From Candidatus Hydrogenedentes bacterium ADurb.Bin170 (lineage in GTDB: Bacteria; Hydrogenedentota; Hydrogenedentia; Hydrogenedentales; CAITNO01): DNA of 60,991 nucleotides. This document shows positions 27,450-35,821 of this stretch, piece after piece (the stretch's first letter is position 1; each line of letters begins with the position of its first letter). The stretch spans positions 1 through 60,991 of the forward strand of contig MWCY01000017.1 of NCBI GenBank assembly GCA_002070275.1, in the 5' to 3' direction. Position numbers and translations under genes: made by a program. The notes beneath the pieces are model-generated. The model saw only the letters and a program-made list of their open reading frames with translations, was not told the DNA's origin and did no database searches.

Positions 27450-27463
27450 TGAAAACATTTTCA
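27450..27463. promoter_or_regulatory. Palindrome overlapping the recA promoter, candidate LexA operator
   Basis: TGAAAA and TTTTCA are perfect inverted repeats around a 2-base centre. The site overlaps the predicted -10 box and the start point of recA, and lies 21 bases before its ATG. Repressors of SOS genes commonly bind there. It matches neither the E. coli CTG-N10-CAG nor the Bacillus GAAC-N4-GTTC box, so a lineage-specific LexA site is inferred from position and symmetry only. Confidence 0.45.
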
Positions 27464-27488
27464 TATGCCTAAGTGTGCCATAAACCAA
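27460..27488 (-). promoter_or_regulatory. Predicted recA promoter
   Basis: On the minus strand, TTGGTT (27483-27488) and TATGAA (27460-27465) are separated by 17 bases, 31 bases before the recA ATG. The downstream half overlaps the palindrome at 27450-27463. Confidence 0.42.
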
Positions 27489-27519
27489 GGCAAATATCAA
27501 AATATTCTCCGGCACCTCT

Positions 27520-27549
27520 TTGATTCCCTCCATAAGCACAGGGTACAAT
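27520..27549 (+). promoter_or_regulatory. Predicted promoter for the beta-CASP gene, close to its start codon
   Basis: TTGATT (27520-27525), an 18-base spacer and TACAAT (27544-27549) form a good promoter. A TATAAT overlaps at 27549-27554. The ATG is at 27558, so the transcript would begin at or next to the start codon, giving a leaderless mRNA. No ribosome binding site is seen before this ATG. Confidence 0.42.
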
Positions 27550-27557
27550 ATAATACG

Positions 27558-28934
27558 ATGAAATCATACGGTATAATCAATTTTTCAGTGCTTGGCGGCG
27601 GCGGCGAAGTAGGCGCTAACTGCTTTCAGCTTGCCTGTAACGGGACACGGATACTTCTGGATTGTGGAACCCATCCCAAGAAAGAAGGACTGGCGTGCCT
27701 GCCTGACTTCAGACTCCTTGAAAAACCGCCCGATTTATGCCTCCTTTCCCATGCGCACATGGATCACTGCGGCGCATTGCCCTATTTGCAGAAATGTTAT
27801 CCCGGTGTTTGCTCTTACAGCACTATTCCTACCCGTGCCATCGCAGACCGTATGATGCGCAGCAGTGTAACCGTTATGGAAATGCTTGCCAGAGAGCGCC
27901 AAATCTATGATTATCCGCTTTATGATCATAGTGATGTTTCGCTCGCAGTTCGGCTGCTTAACGGCGTTCCTTACAATATCCCGGTAGAAATCGGCAACGG
28001 CACGCCTATAGAACTGCGTTTTATCAATGCCGGGCATGTTCTGGGCGGAGCCAGCATTCTTCTGAAATTCCCCGGCCATACCGTTTTTTATACGGGTGAC
28101 ATTTCGCATCGCCGCCAATTTTTAATTGGCAGCCGTGAGCGACTGGATGAAACAGAAAGAGTAGATACTTTGATTGTTGAATCCACCCTGGGAGCCACCG
28201 AAGAGCCTGAATCGTCGTCTTATCAGAGCGAAGCAGACAGGCTTGCCGAAGCCATCCGGGACGTATTGCGCCAGGGTGGCTCCGCACTGCTGCCTTGTTT
28301 TGCCTTGGGGCGCACCCAGGAAATGATCAACGTCATCTGTCATTTACAGAGGAACAACAAACTGCCTCGCGTTCCGATTTATAGCATTGGTCTGGGCAGA
28401 GCAATTTATCAGATCTACGACCGCTATTCTGACTACCTGCATCCCGAATCATCGCTCACGCCCCTTGATCATACGGTTCAATTAAAAAATGTCTGGGAAA
28501 AAGGACTGGTACAGAAACTGCTTCTTAAGCCCTCCATCATCATAGCAACATCAGGAATGATGACTGAAAATACACCTTCCGCCTTGCTTGCACAAAGTAT
28601 GGTGACACAGTCACACCATGGTATTTTTTTTGTTGGTTATCTGGATCCTGAGACTTTGGGCTATCGCCTGCTTCATTGTAAACCAGGCGAAGCACTGCAG
28701 TTCTCCTTCTCTGCCCCTCCGGTTGAAGTGATCCTGGAAAACATCCGGCAATTCAGATTCAGCGCCCACGCCTCGCGCAGATATTTACTGCAGATGATAG
28801 AGCGATTGAACCCTAAAAATGTTGTCTATGTCCACGGCGATCCGGATGCGCTCGTCTGGATGGAAAGCAATTCCACAAATAAGGCACTAAGTTTCATTCC
28901 AGAAACAGGCCACGAATTTGTTCTGGAAGCGTAG
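27558..28934 (+). CDS. Metallo-beta-lactamase/beta-CASP RNA-processing exonuclease-like protein
   Basis: Zinc-dependent nuclease of the CPSF/YsiA type. The 458-residue product starts with the usual strand (INFSVLGGGGEVGANC) and has the HAHMDH zinc motif at 65-70, further ligands in GHVLGGAS and FYTGDISH, a beta-CASP insertion (about 190-380, ALGRTQEM, ATSGMM), FSAHAS and the final VHGDPDA. RNA processing is the likely role. I choose the ATG at 27558 because the family starts there; an in-frame ATG at 27465 would put the start inside the recA promoter. The lpxL-like gene follows after 2 bases. Confidence 0.9.
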   Translation: MKSYGIINFSVLGGGGEVGANCFQLACNGTRILLDCGTHPKKEGLACLPDFRLLEKPPDLCLLSHAHMDHCGALPYLQKCYPGVCSYSTIPTRAIADRMMRSSVTVMEMLARERQIYDYPLYDHSDVSLAVRLLNGVPYNIPVEIGNGTPIELRFINAGHVLGGASILLKFPGHTVFYTGDISHRRQFLIGSRERLDETERVDTLIVESTLGATEEPESSSYQSEADRLAEAIRDVLRQGGSALLPCFALGRTQEMINVICHLQRNNKLPRVPIYSIGLGRAIYQIYDRYSDYLHPESSLTPLDHTVQLKNVWEKGLVQKLLLKPSIIIATSGMMTENTPSALLAQSMVTQSHHGIFFVGYLDPETLGYRLLHCKPGEALQFSFSAPPVEVILENIRQFRFSAHASRRYLLQMIERLNPKNVVYVHGDPDALVWMESNSTNKALSFIPETGHEFVLEA

Positions 28935-28936
28935 GT

Positions 28937-29905
28937 ATGGCCAAAAAAAGCTCTCCCTTTTCAATTTTCTTCTATGGAGTGGTTCTGTTTTTTTTCCAAT
29001 TAACCCGCCTGCTCCCTCTTTCTCTTTCCCGAAAATTTGGAATTTTTCTTGGTGACCTTGCCTTTTTCATAATACCCCGTTTGAAAAAAATAGGCATGGC
29101 CAATCTTGCCATCGCATATGGCGACGAAATGCCGCTGAAAGAAAAAAAGCGGATACTCCGGGGCGCTGCCCGCAATCTTGGTATCATAGCAGCGGAGTTT
29201 TCACGCATTCCTTCTATCGCTAAGGGCGGCCTTAAAAATATGATTTCTGTTGAAGGCATTGAAGAAGCCCTCTCTCATAAACCTGCAGTATTGTTGGCAG
29301 CGCATCACAGTAATTGGGAATGGATGCTCCCCGTCGCTTACGATCTCGGCTTGAGGACAGCCGTTATCGTGAATCCATTTCGCAACGCTTTTCTGGATCA
29401 TTTTGTGAATCAGTATCGTTTGTCTGGAGGAACAATCACCGTAAGAAAACAAGGTGCCGTTCAGGAGATGGAAAATCTTTTTAAAAATGGCGTTAGCCCT
29501 TCTATGCTGGGCGACCAAAGCCCCCGAAATGGCGGTGTCCCGATTAAATTTTTCGGATCTCCCGCCTGGGCGTCTATCGGTCCGGCAATGATCGCCATGA
29601 AAACAGACAGCCCCGTGATTCCGGCATCAATGGCAAGAGACAATAAAGGGCATTATACATTGAAATTCTTTCCGGCTATTCACATGCGAAATAGCGGCCA
29701 GTATCTGGAAGATCTTGTTTTTAATACACAGCGCTGTCAGGATGCGCTGGAAACTATTATTCGCGCTCATCCCGAGCAATGGCTTTGGTTCCATCAACGG
29801 TGGAGAAAAAGAGAACGTCTTGAGAAGGAATGGGCGTTTCGTCTTGAGAAACCATCGCAAGACTCTGATACCGTCCAAAGTCTGAAAGATCAGGAATCAG
29901 CATAA
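28937..29905 (+). CDS. Lipid A biosynthesis acyltransferase (LpxL/HtrB family)
   Basis: Inner-membrane enzyme adding a secondary acyl chain to Kdo2-lipid A or a related acceptor. The 322-residue protein has an N-terminal hydrophobic anchor (about 8-25), the catalytic H-x4-E motif in AAHHSNWEW (about 123-131), and the later GDQSPRNGGVPIKFFG and WLWFHQRWR motifs. It is 2 bases after the nuclease gene, and its stop overlaps the aroD start by 1 base (TAATG), so the three are one operon. lptE elsewhere in the window agrees with an LPS-bearing cell. Acyl specificity (LpxL, LpxM, LpxP) cannot be told. Confidence 0.9.
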   Translation: MAKKSSPFSIFFYGVVLFFFQLTRLLPLSLSRKFGIFLGDLAFFIIPRLKKIGMANLAIAYGDEMPLKEKKRILRGAARNLGIIAAEFSRIPSIAKGGLKNMISVEGIEEALSHKPAVLLAAHHSNWEWMLPVAYDLGLRTAVIVNPFRNAFLDHFVNQYRLSGGTITVRKQGAVQEMENLFKNGVSPSMLGDQSPRNGGVPIKFFGSPAWASIGPAMIAMKTDSPVIPASMARDNKGHYTLKFFPAIHMRNSGQYLEDLVFNTQRCQDALETIIRAHPEQWLWFHQRWRKRERLEKEWAFRLEKPSQDSDTVQSLKDQESA

Positions 29906-30621
29906 TGTCTTTATTCACAGCCTATGCTTCCAAATACTCCGGCCTCCCCTATCTTGCGGTTGCGGTCACAGATCGCGTTTCACCCGACAGCGTGGCACCG
30001 TATAAAGAGAGCCGCTTTCCTCTTTGTATAGAATTGCGCGTGGATTTGTGTGAGAAACAGGATCCTGAATCTGTGAAAAACACACTCCGTTCTTTTGCCG
30101 CCTTTCCCAGGCTGCTTACTATTCGCTCCTCTTCTGAAGGTGGAAACTGGCAGGAGAGCGATGCGGTGCGCCATTCCTTATATTCAGAAACACTTTCCGA
30201 TGCCGAAGGTATTGATATTGAACTGAGTGCCAGGAGTATTTGCGCGCCTTTAATCAGGGAATGCAAAGCCTTGAATAAAACAGTGATCGGTTCTTTTCAC
30301 GACTTCAGTGCCACGCCGTCTATTGAAAAATTGGACGCACTAGTTCTGGAAGGCAAATCTCTTGGTGTGGACGCTGTAAAAGTTGCTGCTCACTGTCATT
30401 CTTCAGACGATTTGAGACGTTTAACGTGTTTTCTCCTGAGCCATCCTCAGGACGCACTTATTGTAATGGGAATGGGCAGGGATGGGACGCCAAGCCGCCT
30501 CTTCTTTCCTTTTTTGGGTTCTTTGCTTACCTATACTTTTGTAGGTACTCCAAGCGCGCCCGGGCAAAAGAACCTGGACGAAATGCTTCACTTTTTGAAC
30601 TATTTACTGCCCGAGTTCTGA
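29905..30621 (+). CDS. aroD: Type I 3-dehydroquinate dehydratase
   Basis: Third step of the shikimate pathway, by the Schiff-base (type I) mechanism. Motifs in order are ELRVD (about 43-47), the catalytic His132 in SFHDF, the Schiff-base Lys159 in AVKVA, MGMGRDGTPSR and GTPSAPGQ near the C-terminus. The 238 residues match single-domain AroD. The start shares one base with the lpxL-like stop. No other aro gene is in the window. Downstream, the 78-base gap carries an inverted repeat before the lipoprotein gene. Confidence 0.93.
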   Translation: MSLFTAYASKYSGLPYLAVAVTDRVSPDSVAPYKESRFPLCIELRVDLCEKQDPESVKNTLRSFAAFPRLLTIRSSSEGGNWQESDAVRHSLYSETLSDAEGIDIELSARSICAPLIRECKALNKTVIGSFHDFSATPSIEKLDALVLEGKSLGVDAVKVAAHCHSSDDLRRLTCFLLSHPQDALIVMGMGRDGTPSRLFFPFLGSLLTYTFVGTPSAPGQKNLDEMLHFLNYLLPEF

Positions 30622-30641
30622 CTGTTTTTTAGCGCTGATAT

Positions 30642-30667
30642 TGTATCAACATGCTTAATATGATACA
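30642..30667. promoter_or_regulatory. Inverted repeat upstream of a lipoprotein gene, operator-like
   Basis: TGTATCA (30642-30648) and TGATACA (30661-30667) are perfect 7-base inverted repeats 12 bases apart, so the centres face the same side of the helix about two turns apart. TATGAT (30659-30664) inside the right half may be a -10 box. The site lies 33 bases before the lipoprotein ATG. Confidence 0.35.
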
Positions 30668-30699
30668 CTTTCCTGAAAGAACAACTTCGAGGGTTACGC

Positions 30700-31410
30700 A
30701 TGAAAAATATCCTTTTACCTTTGGTCCTGCTATGTATATTGGTCGGTTTTGTGGTGGCGTGTGCTCCGGAACCGCCGCCGCCGCCGCCGCCGCCGGAAGA
30801 CCTTCCGCCACCCGAGCCCTCTCCTGAAGAATATCGTCAGCAGGTTCGCAGCATATTAAGCAGCTATTTGATGACCGGAACCTCTGCGCCTGATGATGCT
30901 GTTCTTCCTGAAATTCTCAATCAGACGCAAGCGCGCCGTGCGCAGCTTATTGCCACTGAAAACGGCAGGCAGGCACTTCATCTTGTGACAGCTGATGTGG
31001 ACGAAAGCCTTAAACTGGCACGGGAAGAAGAAAGGTGGCGGAAAATTTCCGGATTGTGCCGGATTTACAAAGCGCTGCAGCCGGATAGCAACCGGTACGA
31101 AAAACTTCAGAGTTACTCAGATGAAATGGTAAAGCGCCCCATTCTGACTGTAACAGGCTTTATTGAACTTGACGATGAACTCTATGTCTTTATCGATCTT
31201 TTTGATCCGACGACAGGCCAAACAAAAGCTTACCGTTGTCGTGAAGGCGAAGAGTTTCACGAAAGAGACAACAAAACGGTCATGCGCCTCGTTCGAATCA
31301 TTGGAAACAAGCAATCCATTGAAGTGGAATATCTGCCGGCAAATTATTCCTGGCTTTGCATCGGACCCAAAGAAAGAAGCCGCCTCGGCCCCGATCGAAA
31401 AGCAGATTGA
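30700..31410 (+). CDS. Lipoprotein with polyproline stretch, function unknown
   Basis: A signal peptide ending in the lipobox VVAC (Cys21) predicts a lipoprotein of 236 residues. Directly after it come a run of eight prolines (CCG repeats at 30772-30795) and more Pro/Glu residues, a stiff spacer away from the membrane. The rest is a helical part (about 45-140, QTQARRAQLIATE, LKLAREEERWRKI) and a small beta-rich end (about 145-225) with LTVTGFIELDDELYVFIDLFDP. I do not recognise the family. GAGGG lies 8 bases before the ATG, and an operator-like repeat lies upstream. A trans-envelope or secretion accessory role is only a guess. Confidence 0.75.
   Translation: MKNILLPLVLLCILVGFVVACAPEPPPPPPPPEDLPPPEPSPEEYRQQVRSILSSYLMTGTSAPDDAVLPEILNQTQARRAQLIATENGRQALHLVTADVDESLKLAREEERWRKISGLCRIYKALQPDSNRYEKLQSYSDEMVKRPILTVTGFIELDDELYVFIDLFDPTTGQTKAYRCREGEEFHERDNKTVMRLVRIIGNKQSIEVEYLPANYSWLCIGPKERSRLGPDRKAD
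30772..30795 (+). repeat. (CCG)8 microsatellite inside a lipoprotein gene
   Basis: Eight perfect, in-frame CCG codons encode the proline run after the lipobox. Slippage in whole units would change the spacer length without breaking the frame. Confidence 0.9.
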
Positions 31411-31458
31411 CATGTCTTTACTCGAGGTACTTTTTATATGGTTTAAAAGGATAGTATT

Positions 31459-33183
31459 TTGCCTAAATCCTTAAAATTACCTCCTTCGGTCATTTATATT
31501 GTCATTCTTGTAGCACTTGCCGGCACTTTGGTGTATATCAACACTTTTCACGCTGATTGGGTCTGGGATGATGTGTCCTCAGTTTTGCTGCACAAACATG
31601 TGCAAACCCCGTCCAGTGTGTTTCAATTGTTTCTGGAAGACCAACATGCTTTCGGGCGTGGACAGGGGAATTTCTACAGACCTCTTGTATCGTTAAGTTT
31701 CCTGATAGACTACCAATTGGCAGGTGGCAGTACACCAATAGAGGGACAGTCATCCTTTGTCCCTCAGATCTCACCCTTTGTTTTTCATCTTACGAATCTG
31801 GCATGGCATCTGGCAGCGGCTTTATGCCTGCTGGGTCTCCTGGCTGCATTAAATGCGCCCTATTTTGTTCTGCTTGCGGTTCCGCTTATTTATGTGCTTC
31901 ATCCTTTGCATACCGAAGCGGTCGCATACATAAGCGGAAGAGCAGATATGATGTCTGCCACAGGCATTTTTGGAGCGCTGTGGTCTTCTGTTTGTTATTT
32001 GAAAAGTGCGGGCAGAAGACGTTATCTGTTTTTTATGATTCTTTGTTTTACAGGCGCCTTATTAAGCAAAGAATCCTCTTTAATCTTTCCGTTTCTGCTT
32101 ACCTTATTACTATTGACGACCCATCGGGAACCGTTAAGTGAATCTCTCTCAGATTCATCGAAAAAACATTGTAAACTACATCTCTTCAGTGCGTCATTTA
32201 TTATTCTGCTGGTATATATCCTGCTTCGCTCAACAGTACTGCGGTTTGCCACGGAAAGTTCTACAGCCAGTGCAGCGTTTTCCGAAAGAGCTTTTGAAAC
32301 TTTTCAATCGCTTGGCATTTATTTAAAACTGCTTTTTGCCCCCTTTCATTTGCACATGGAGCGAACGCTCACGCATGCAGGAAGCCTTCATTTTCTTGCA
32401 GGTTGTCTTTTCTTTGTTGCTCTTCTTGGTGCCATTGCCTGTTCTTTCGCCAAAAAACAATCGTTTATCGGCATTGGTGCCTTGTGGTTTCTGATAAGCT
32501 GGATGCCTATTTCCGGTCTGTTTCCTTTAAATGCACCGATGGCGGAGCACTGGATGTATGTGCCTATGGCAGGTTTCTGGCTGTGCCTCGCAGCAATACT
32601 GAAACCCATTGTGAGTCATCCTCAAGCGAAATTTCTGCTGTATGGCATTCTTGGCTTGTTTTGCCTTTTCCTGGGCACTTTAACCATTCAGCGTAATACG
32701 GACTGGTCTGACAATGAACGCCTTTTTCTGGCTACGCTTCGCGAGAATCCGGAGAGCGCCCGTGTCCATTACAATCTTGCTGTCACGTATAGCGACCTTG
32801 TTGGTAATGACGCAGCTGCAAAGCGCCATTATGAAATTTTCCTGAACTTAAGAAGCAAAGAAAGAGCCCAGCACCCTGATAAAGCCGGTTTGATTATTGA
32901 TGATGAAATAGATGCCAGATTGGCGCTTGGAAAGTCATTAATGAATCTTTCCGCCTATACTGAAGCGCTGGGTATTTACACTCCGCTGATCGCTCTTGCT
33001 GAATTTGAGGTATGGCGTCCCACAGCTGCTCTTGCGGCACTGCGCTCGGGCTTATGCATGCTTGCACTGGGCGAAATTGCTCAATCCAATGCCTACTTCC
33101 AACAGGCGATGACGCTGGAACCTCTTTATGCTCCGGATGTGGAGCGTATCATACGAGGTGAAAATAGTTTTCATATTTATTAA
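31459..33183 (+). CDS. GT-C-type membrane glycosyltransferase-like protein with C-terminal TPRs
   Basis: About ten transmembrane segments (residues 10-410) precede soluble TPR repeats (about 430-570). The first periplasmic loop carries the acidic WVWDD motif usual for GT-C enzymes that use lipid-linked sugars, and LHPLHTEAVAYISGRADMMS (about 150-170) matches the TMTC/O-mannosyltransferase-like family. The role inferred is transfer of sugars to exported proteins. The start is TTG at 31459, supported by AAAAGGA 7 bases upstream; no better ATG exists. It follows the lipoprotein by 48 bases and precedes mpl by 15. The acceptor is unknown. Confidence 0.78.
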   Translation: MPKSLKLPPSVIYIVILVALAGTLVYINTFHADWVWDDVSSVLLHKHVQTPSSVFQLFLEDQHAFGRGQGNFYRPLVSLSFLIDYQLAGGSTPIEGQSSFVPQISPFVFHLTNLAWHLAAALCLLGLLAALNAPYFVLLAVPLIYVLHPLHTEAVAYISGRADMMSATGIFGALWSSVCYLKSAGRRRYLFFMILCFTGALLSKESSLIFPFLLTLLLLTTHREPLSESLSDSSKKHCKLHLFSASFIILLVYILLRSTVLRFATESSTASAAFSERAFETFQSLGIYLKLLFAPFHLHMERTLTHAGSLHFLAGCLFFVALLGAIACSFAKKQSFIGIGALWFLISWMPISGLFPLNAPMAEHWMYVPMAGFWLCLAAILKPIVSHPQAKFLLYGILGLFCLFLGTLTIQRNTDWSDNERLFLATLRENPESARVHYNLAVTYSDLVGNDAAAKRHYEIFLNLRSKERAQHPDKAGLIIDDEIDARLALGKSLMNLSAYTEALGIYTPLIALAEFEVWRPTAALAALRSGLCMLALGEIAQSNAYFQQAMTLEPLYAPDVERIIRGENSFHIY

Positions 33184-33198
33184 CCTGTGAGGTGTCTT

Positions 33199-34593
33199 AT
33201 GGCTGAGCGGCTTCATTTCTCCGGTATCGGCGGCACTGCCATGGTTGCAGGAGCACGTATTGCGCTGGAGGCTGGATGTGAGGTGCGGGGAAGCGACGGC
33301 GTTTTATATCCCCCTGCCTCTCATATGGTTCAAGCGCTGCAGATCCCTGTGTACTCCGGATATTCAGCCGATAACCTTTCCTGGTCTCCGGACACTGTAA
33401 TCATAGGCAATGCGCTCAGCAGAGGCAACCCGGAGGTTGAATACGTGCTGAGCCACCGGCTGACATACACAAGCCTTCCGGAGTGGCTCAAAAGAAATGT
33501 TTTGCACGCACGGCACTCTATCGTAATTTCAGGAACCCACGGGAAAACAACTACGACCGCTTTAACTGCGCACGTACTGAAAGCGCATGATCCAGGCACA
33601 GGATATCTGATCGGCGGTGAAGCACTTGGCTTTTCCCATTCCTCCCATTTAGGCAAGGAAGGCGCCCCCTTCGTTATCGAGGGAGACGAGTACGACACTG
33701 CTTTCTTTGATAAAAGAGCCAAGTTTCTGCATTATTTGCCTAATACAGCCGTTGTCACTTCGCTGGAGTTTGATCATGGCGATATCTATCATGATCTTGG
33801 AGACATTGAAATCGCCTTCCAGAGAATGTTCCGGCAGATCCCTGCTGAGGGTCTGGTTTTGTTGTGTGCCGATAATCACGCCCTTTCTTTAGCCACCCAT
33901 TCTTTTTCGTGCGTGGAAACATACGGTTTTCACGAAAATGCTCTATGGCGTGGAAACTACACTGCTGAAGTCTCAAATTGCCAGGAGATGCAGGTATTTT
34001 ATAAACAAACGCTTTGGGGCTCTGTCCCGCTTCCGCTTTCAGGGCAGCACAACCACCAGAATATTCTCGCAGCGATAGCTGTAGCTGCCTCGCTTGGCAT
34101 GAAACAGCAGGATATCGCTGCGGCAATTGCCTCCTTCAAAGGGGTCAGGCGAAGACTTGAAACTTTTCTTGAATCGCAGGGTATATTGTTTGTCGATGAT
34201 TTTGCCCACCATCCTACGGCTATCAAAGGGAGTATAGCTGCAGCAAAAACCAAATGGCCGAAGCGGCGTGTGATTGCCGTTGTTGAACCCCGTTCCAACA
34301 CAATGGTAACCAACCGGTTTCAGGACGACTTCCGGGATGCGCTCAAGGAGGCTGATGTTGTGTTTTTGGGTCCAATACACAGAATCAGCTCCCTGCCCGA
34401 GTCTGACCGGTTAAATCGCGAGGAAATTGTTCAGTCTCTGACTGCCTGGGGTCGGGATGCCGTTTTTTTTGATGAGGTGCCTGAACTTGTGCACGCCCTC
34501 CACAACACTGCACGCCAAAACGATGTTGTTCTTATTATGAGCAACGGTGCATTCGGCGGTATTTACACCCTTCTGAAAGAAATGTATTTATAG
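33199..34593 (+). CDS. mpl: UDP-N-acetylmuramate:L-alanyl-gamma-D-glutamyl-meso-diaminopimelate ligase
   Basis: Cytoplasmic ligase that reattaches recovered tripeptide to UDP-MurNAc in peptidoglycan recycling. The 464-residue Mur ligase has an N-terminal FSGIGGTAM loop, the ATP motif SGTHGKTTTT (about 108-117), EGDEYDTAFFDKRAKF (about 155-170), which is typical of Mpl and distinguishes it from MurC, then VDDFAHHPTA and EPRSNTM. The ATG at 33199 has GAGGTG 4 bases before it; a GTG at 33187 would overlap that site. A periplasmic amidase-like gene with lost catalytic residues elsewhere in the window is of interest for the same pathway. Confidence 0.95.
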   Translation: MAERLHFSGIGGTAMVAGARIALEAGCEVRGSDGVLYPPASHMVQALQIPVYSGYSADNLSWSPDTVIIGNALSRGNPEVEYVLSHRLTYTSLPEWLKRNVLHARHSIVISGTHGKTTTTALTAHVLKAHDPGTGYLIGGEALGFSHSSHLGKEGAPFVIEGDEYDTAFFDKRAKFLHYLPNTAVVTSLEFDHGDIYHDLGDIEIAFQRMFRQIPAEGLVLLCADNHALSLATHSFSCVETYGFHENALWRGNYTAEVSNCQEMQVFYKQTLWGSVPLPLSGQHNHQNILAAIAVAASLGMKQQDIAAAIASFKGVRRRLETFLESQGILFVDDFAHHPTAIKGSIAAAKTKWPKRRVIAVVEPRSNTMVTNRFQDDFRDALKEADVVFLGPIHRISSLPESDRLNREEIVQSLTAWGRDAVFFDEVPELVHALHNTARQNDVVLIMSNGAFGGIYTLLKEMYL

Positions 34594-34627
34594 GGAAAAT
34601 AAGACTGAAGGGTTAAACACGCACCGC

Positions 34628-35758
34628 TTAATTTGTCATGAAAAGTTCTGGAGAGAGAGGCTTTCCCTCCGGCGGGATAAGGCTGTCTTTAATTAAGTCC
34701 GGAAGTCCTTCCATGGGCGGGGCTGTCGGAAAATTATCTGTTTCAGGCACCAGGCCTTCTTTTAACAATGCCAATTTAGCCTCGTCCATGCCGACATACT
34801 TTTCCTGCATTTGCGAAAATACAGCCTCAGCGCTTTCTTTCACAGTATCGTCCCGCACGCTTTCTTCTGAAACATGTCCGGATATACCGGCTGCCAGGGC
34901 CTCGACATGTTTTGTCAGGCGCCGCAGCGCATCTCTTGATTCTCTGGAAAGCGGTATTTCGCCGTTTTTAACAGAAAGTATGTCTACCGACGCACCGTTT
35001 TTCCTGGCTTCGGTGACTTCCGTTAGCGCGTCAAATATTTTTAGATACTGCGTGTCCAGAAAGGTGTAATAGAGTTTAATGGCGGAAGCCTGAATATCAG
35101 GCATCTCGTTGGGATGCGAGGCGAGACGCAGCATCGTTTCATGGAACATTTTATCCGCATCTTTGATAACACCGGCGGCAACAGCGCTAACCTCTCCGGT
35201 AACCCCTTTCGTTTTCGGTCTTTCCAGCGAAAAAAGAAGCTCAGGCAGCGTCAGGGATAACAGCGATTCGGGCTTGGCGGAACCAAACACCTCTTCCATA
35301 AGAAATTTTCTGAAAACAGGATCTTCTTTCTGATTTTGGATAATTGTAAGTATTTCCCAGATATCTCTTTGGTCTTTAATTAAAAGAGGCAGATACTCTA
35401 ACGCAATCGTGACGTTGTTTAAAACTTGCTGTTCAATTTCAAGAGGATCTTTGCCGAGAGAACTTTCCATTCGGGCAACTTCGACGCCCTCACGGGCAGA
35501 GCGAAGCAGATCGATTGTGCGTAAATGACGGAATGACTCAAAAGTATATTCAAGCCCGGGATTCTCCAGTCCTTTATTGATGCCCAGAGGTCTGGGAGGC
35601 CTTTTGTCTATCTGTTCAGCCACTTCATCAACCATTTGCCAATAGGGATGTAAACTCCGGGCAGTCGGCTCCATTTGTGCGAAGGCACAAACCGCAAAAA
35701 AAATACATAATGAGGAAATTGACACTGTAATCAACAATTTTTGATTCAGCAATGGCAT
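34628..35758 (-). CDS. Secreted helical protein of unknown function
   Basis: A signal peptide (residues 1-27, AFAQ) precedes about 350 residues predicted mostly helical, rich in charged residues, with no transmembrane segment after the signal and no motif I know. Segments such as LRSAREGVEVARMESSLGKDP and LRRLTKHVEALAAGISGHV look like amphipathic helices. It is transcribed toward mpl (34-base gap) and lies downstream of the pilB-like gene by 63 bases on the same strand, so co-transcription with it is possible. A periplasmic role is all that can be inferred. Confidence 0.75.
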   Translation of the reverse strand: MPLLNQKLLITVSISSLCIFFAVCAFAQMEPTARSLHPYWQMVDEVAEQIDKRPPRPLGINKGLENPGLEYTFESFRHLRTIDLLRSAREGVEVARMESSLGKDPLEIEQQVLNNVTIALEYLPLLIKDQRDIWEILTIIQNQKEDPVFRKFLMEEVFGSAKPESLLSLTLPELLFSLERPKTKGVTGEVSAVAAGVIKDADKMFHETMLRLASHPNEMPDIQASAIKLYYTFLDTQYLKIFDALTEVTEARKNGASVDILSVKNGEIPLSRESRDALRRLTKHVEALAAGISGHVSEESVRDDTVKESAEAVFSQMQEKYVGMDEAKLALLKEGLVPETDNFPTAPPMEGLPDLIKDSLIPPEGKPLSPELFMTN

Positions 35759-35821
35759 GGTCGTTTTTCACTTTTGTGTTAAGTAAAAGATTCCACAGGA
35801 AAAAAGCACTGTATTTTAAAA

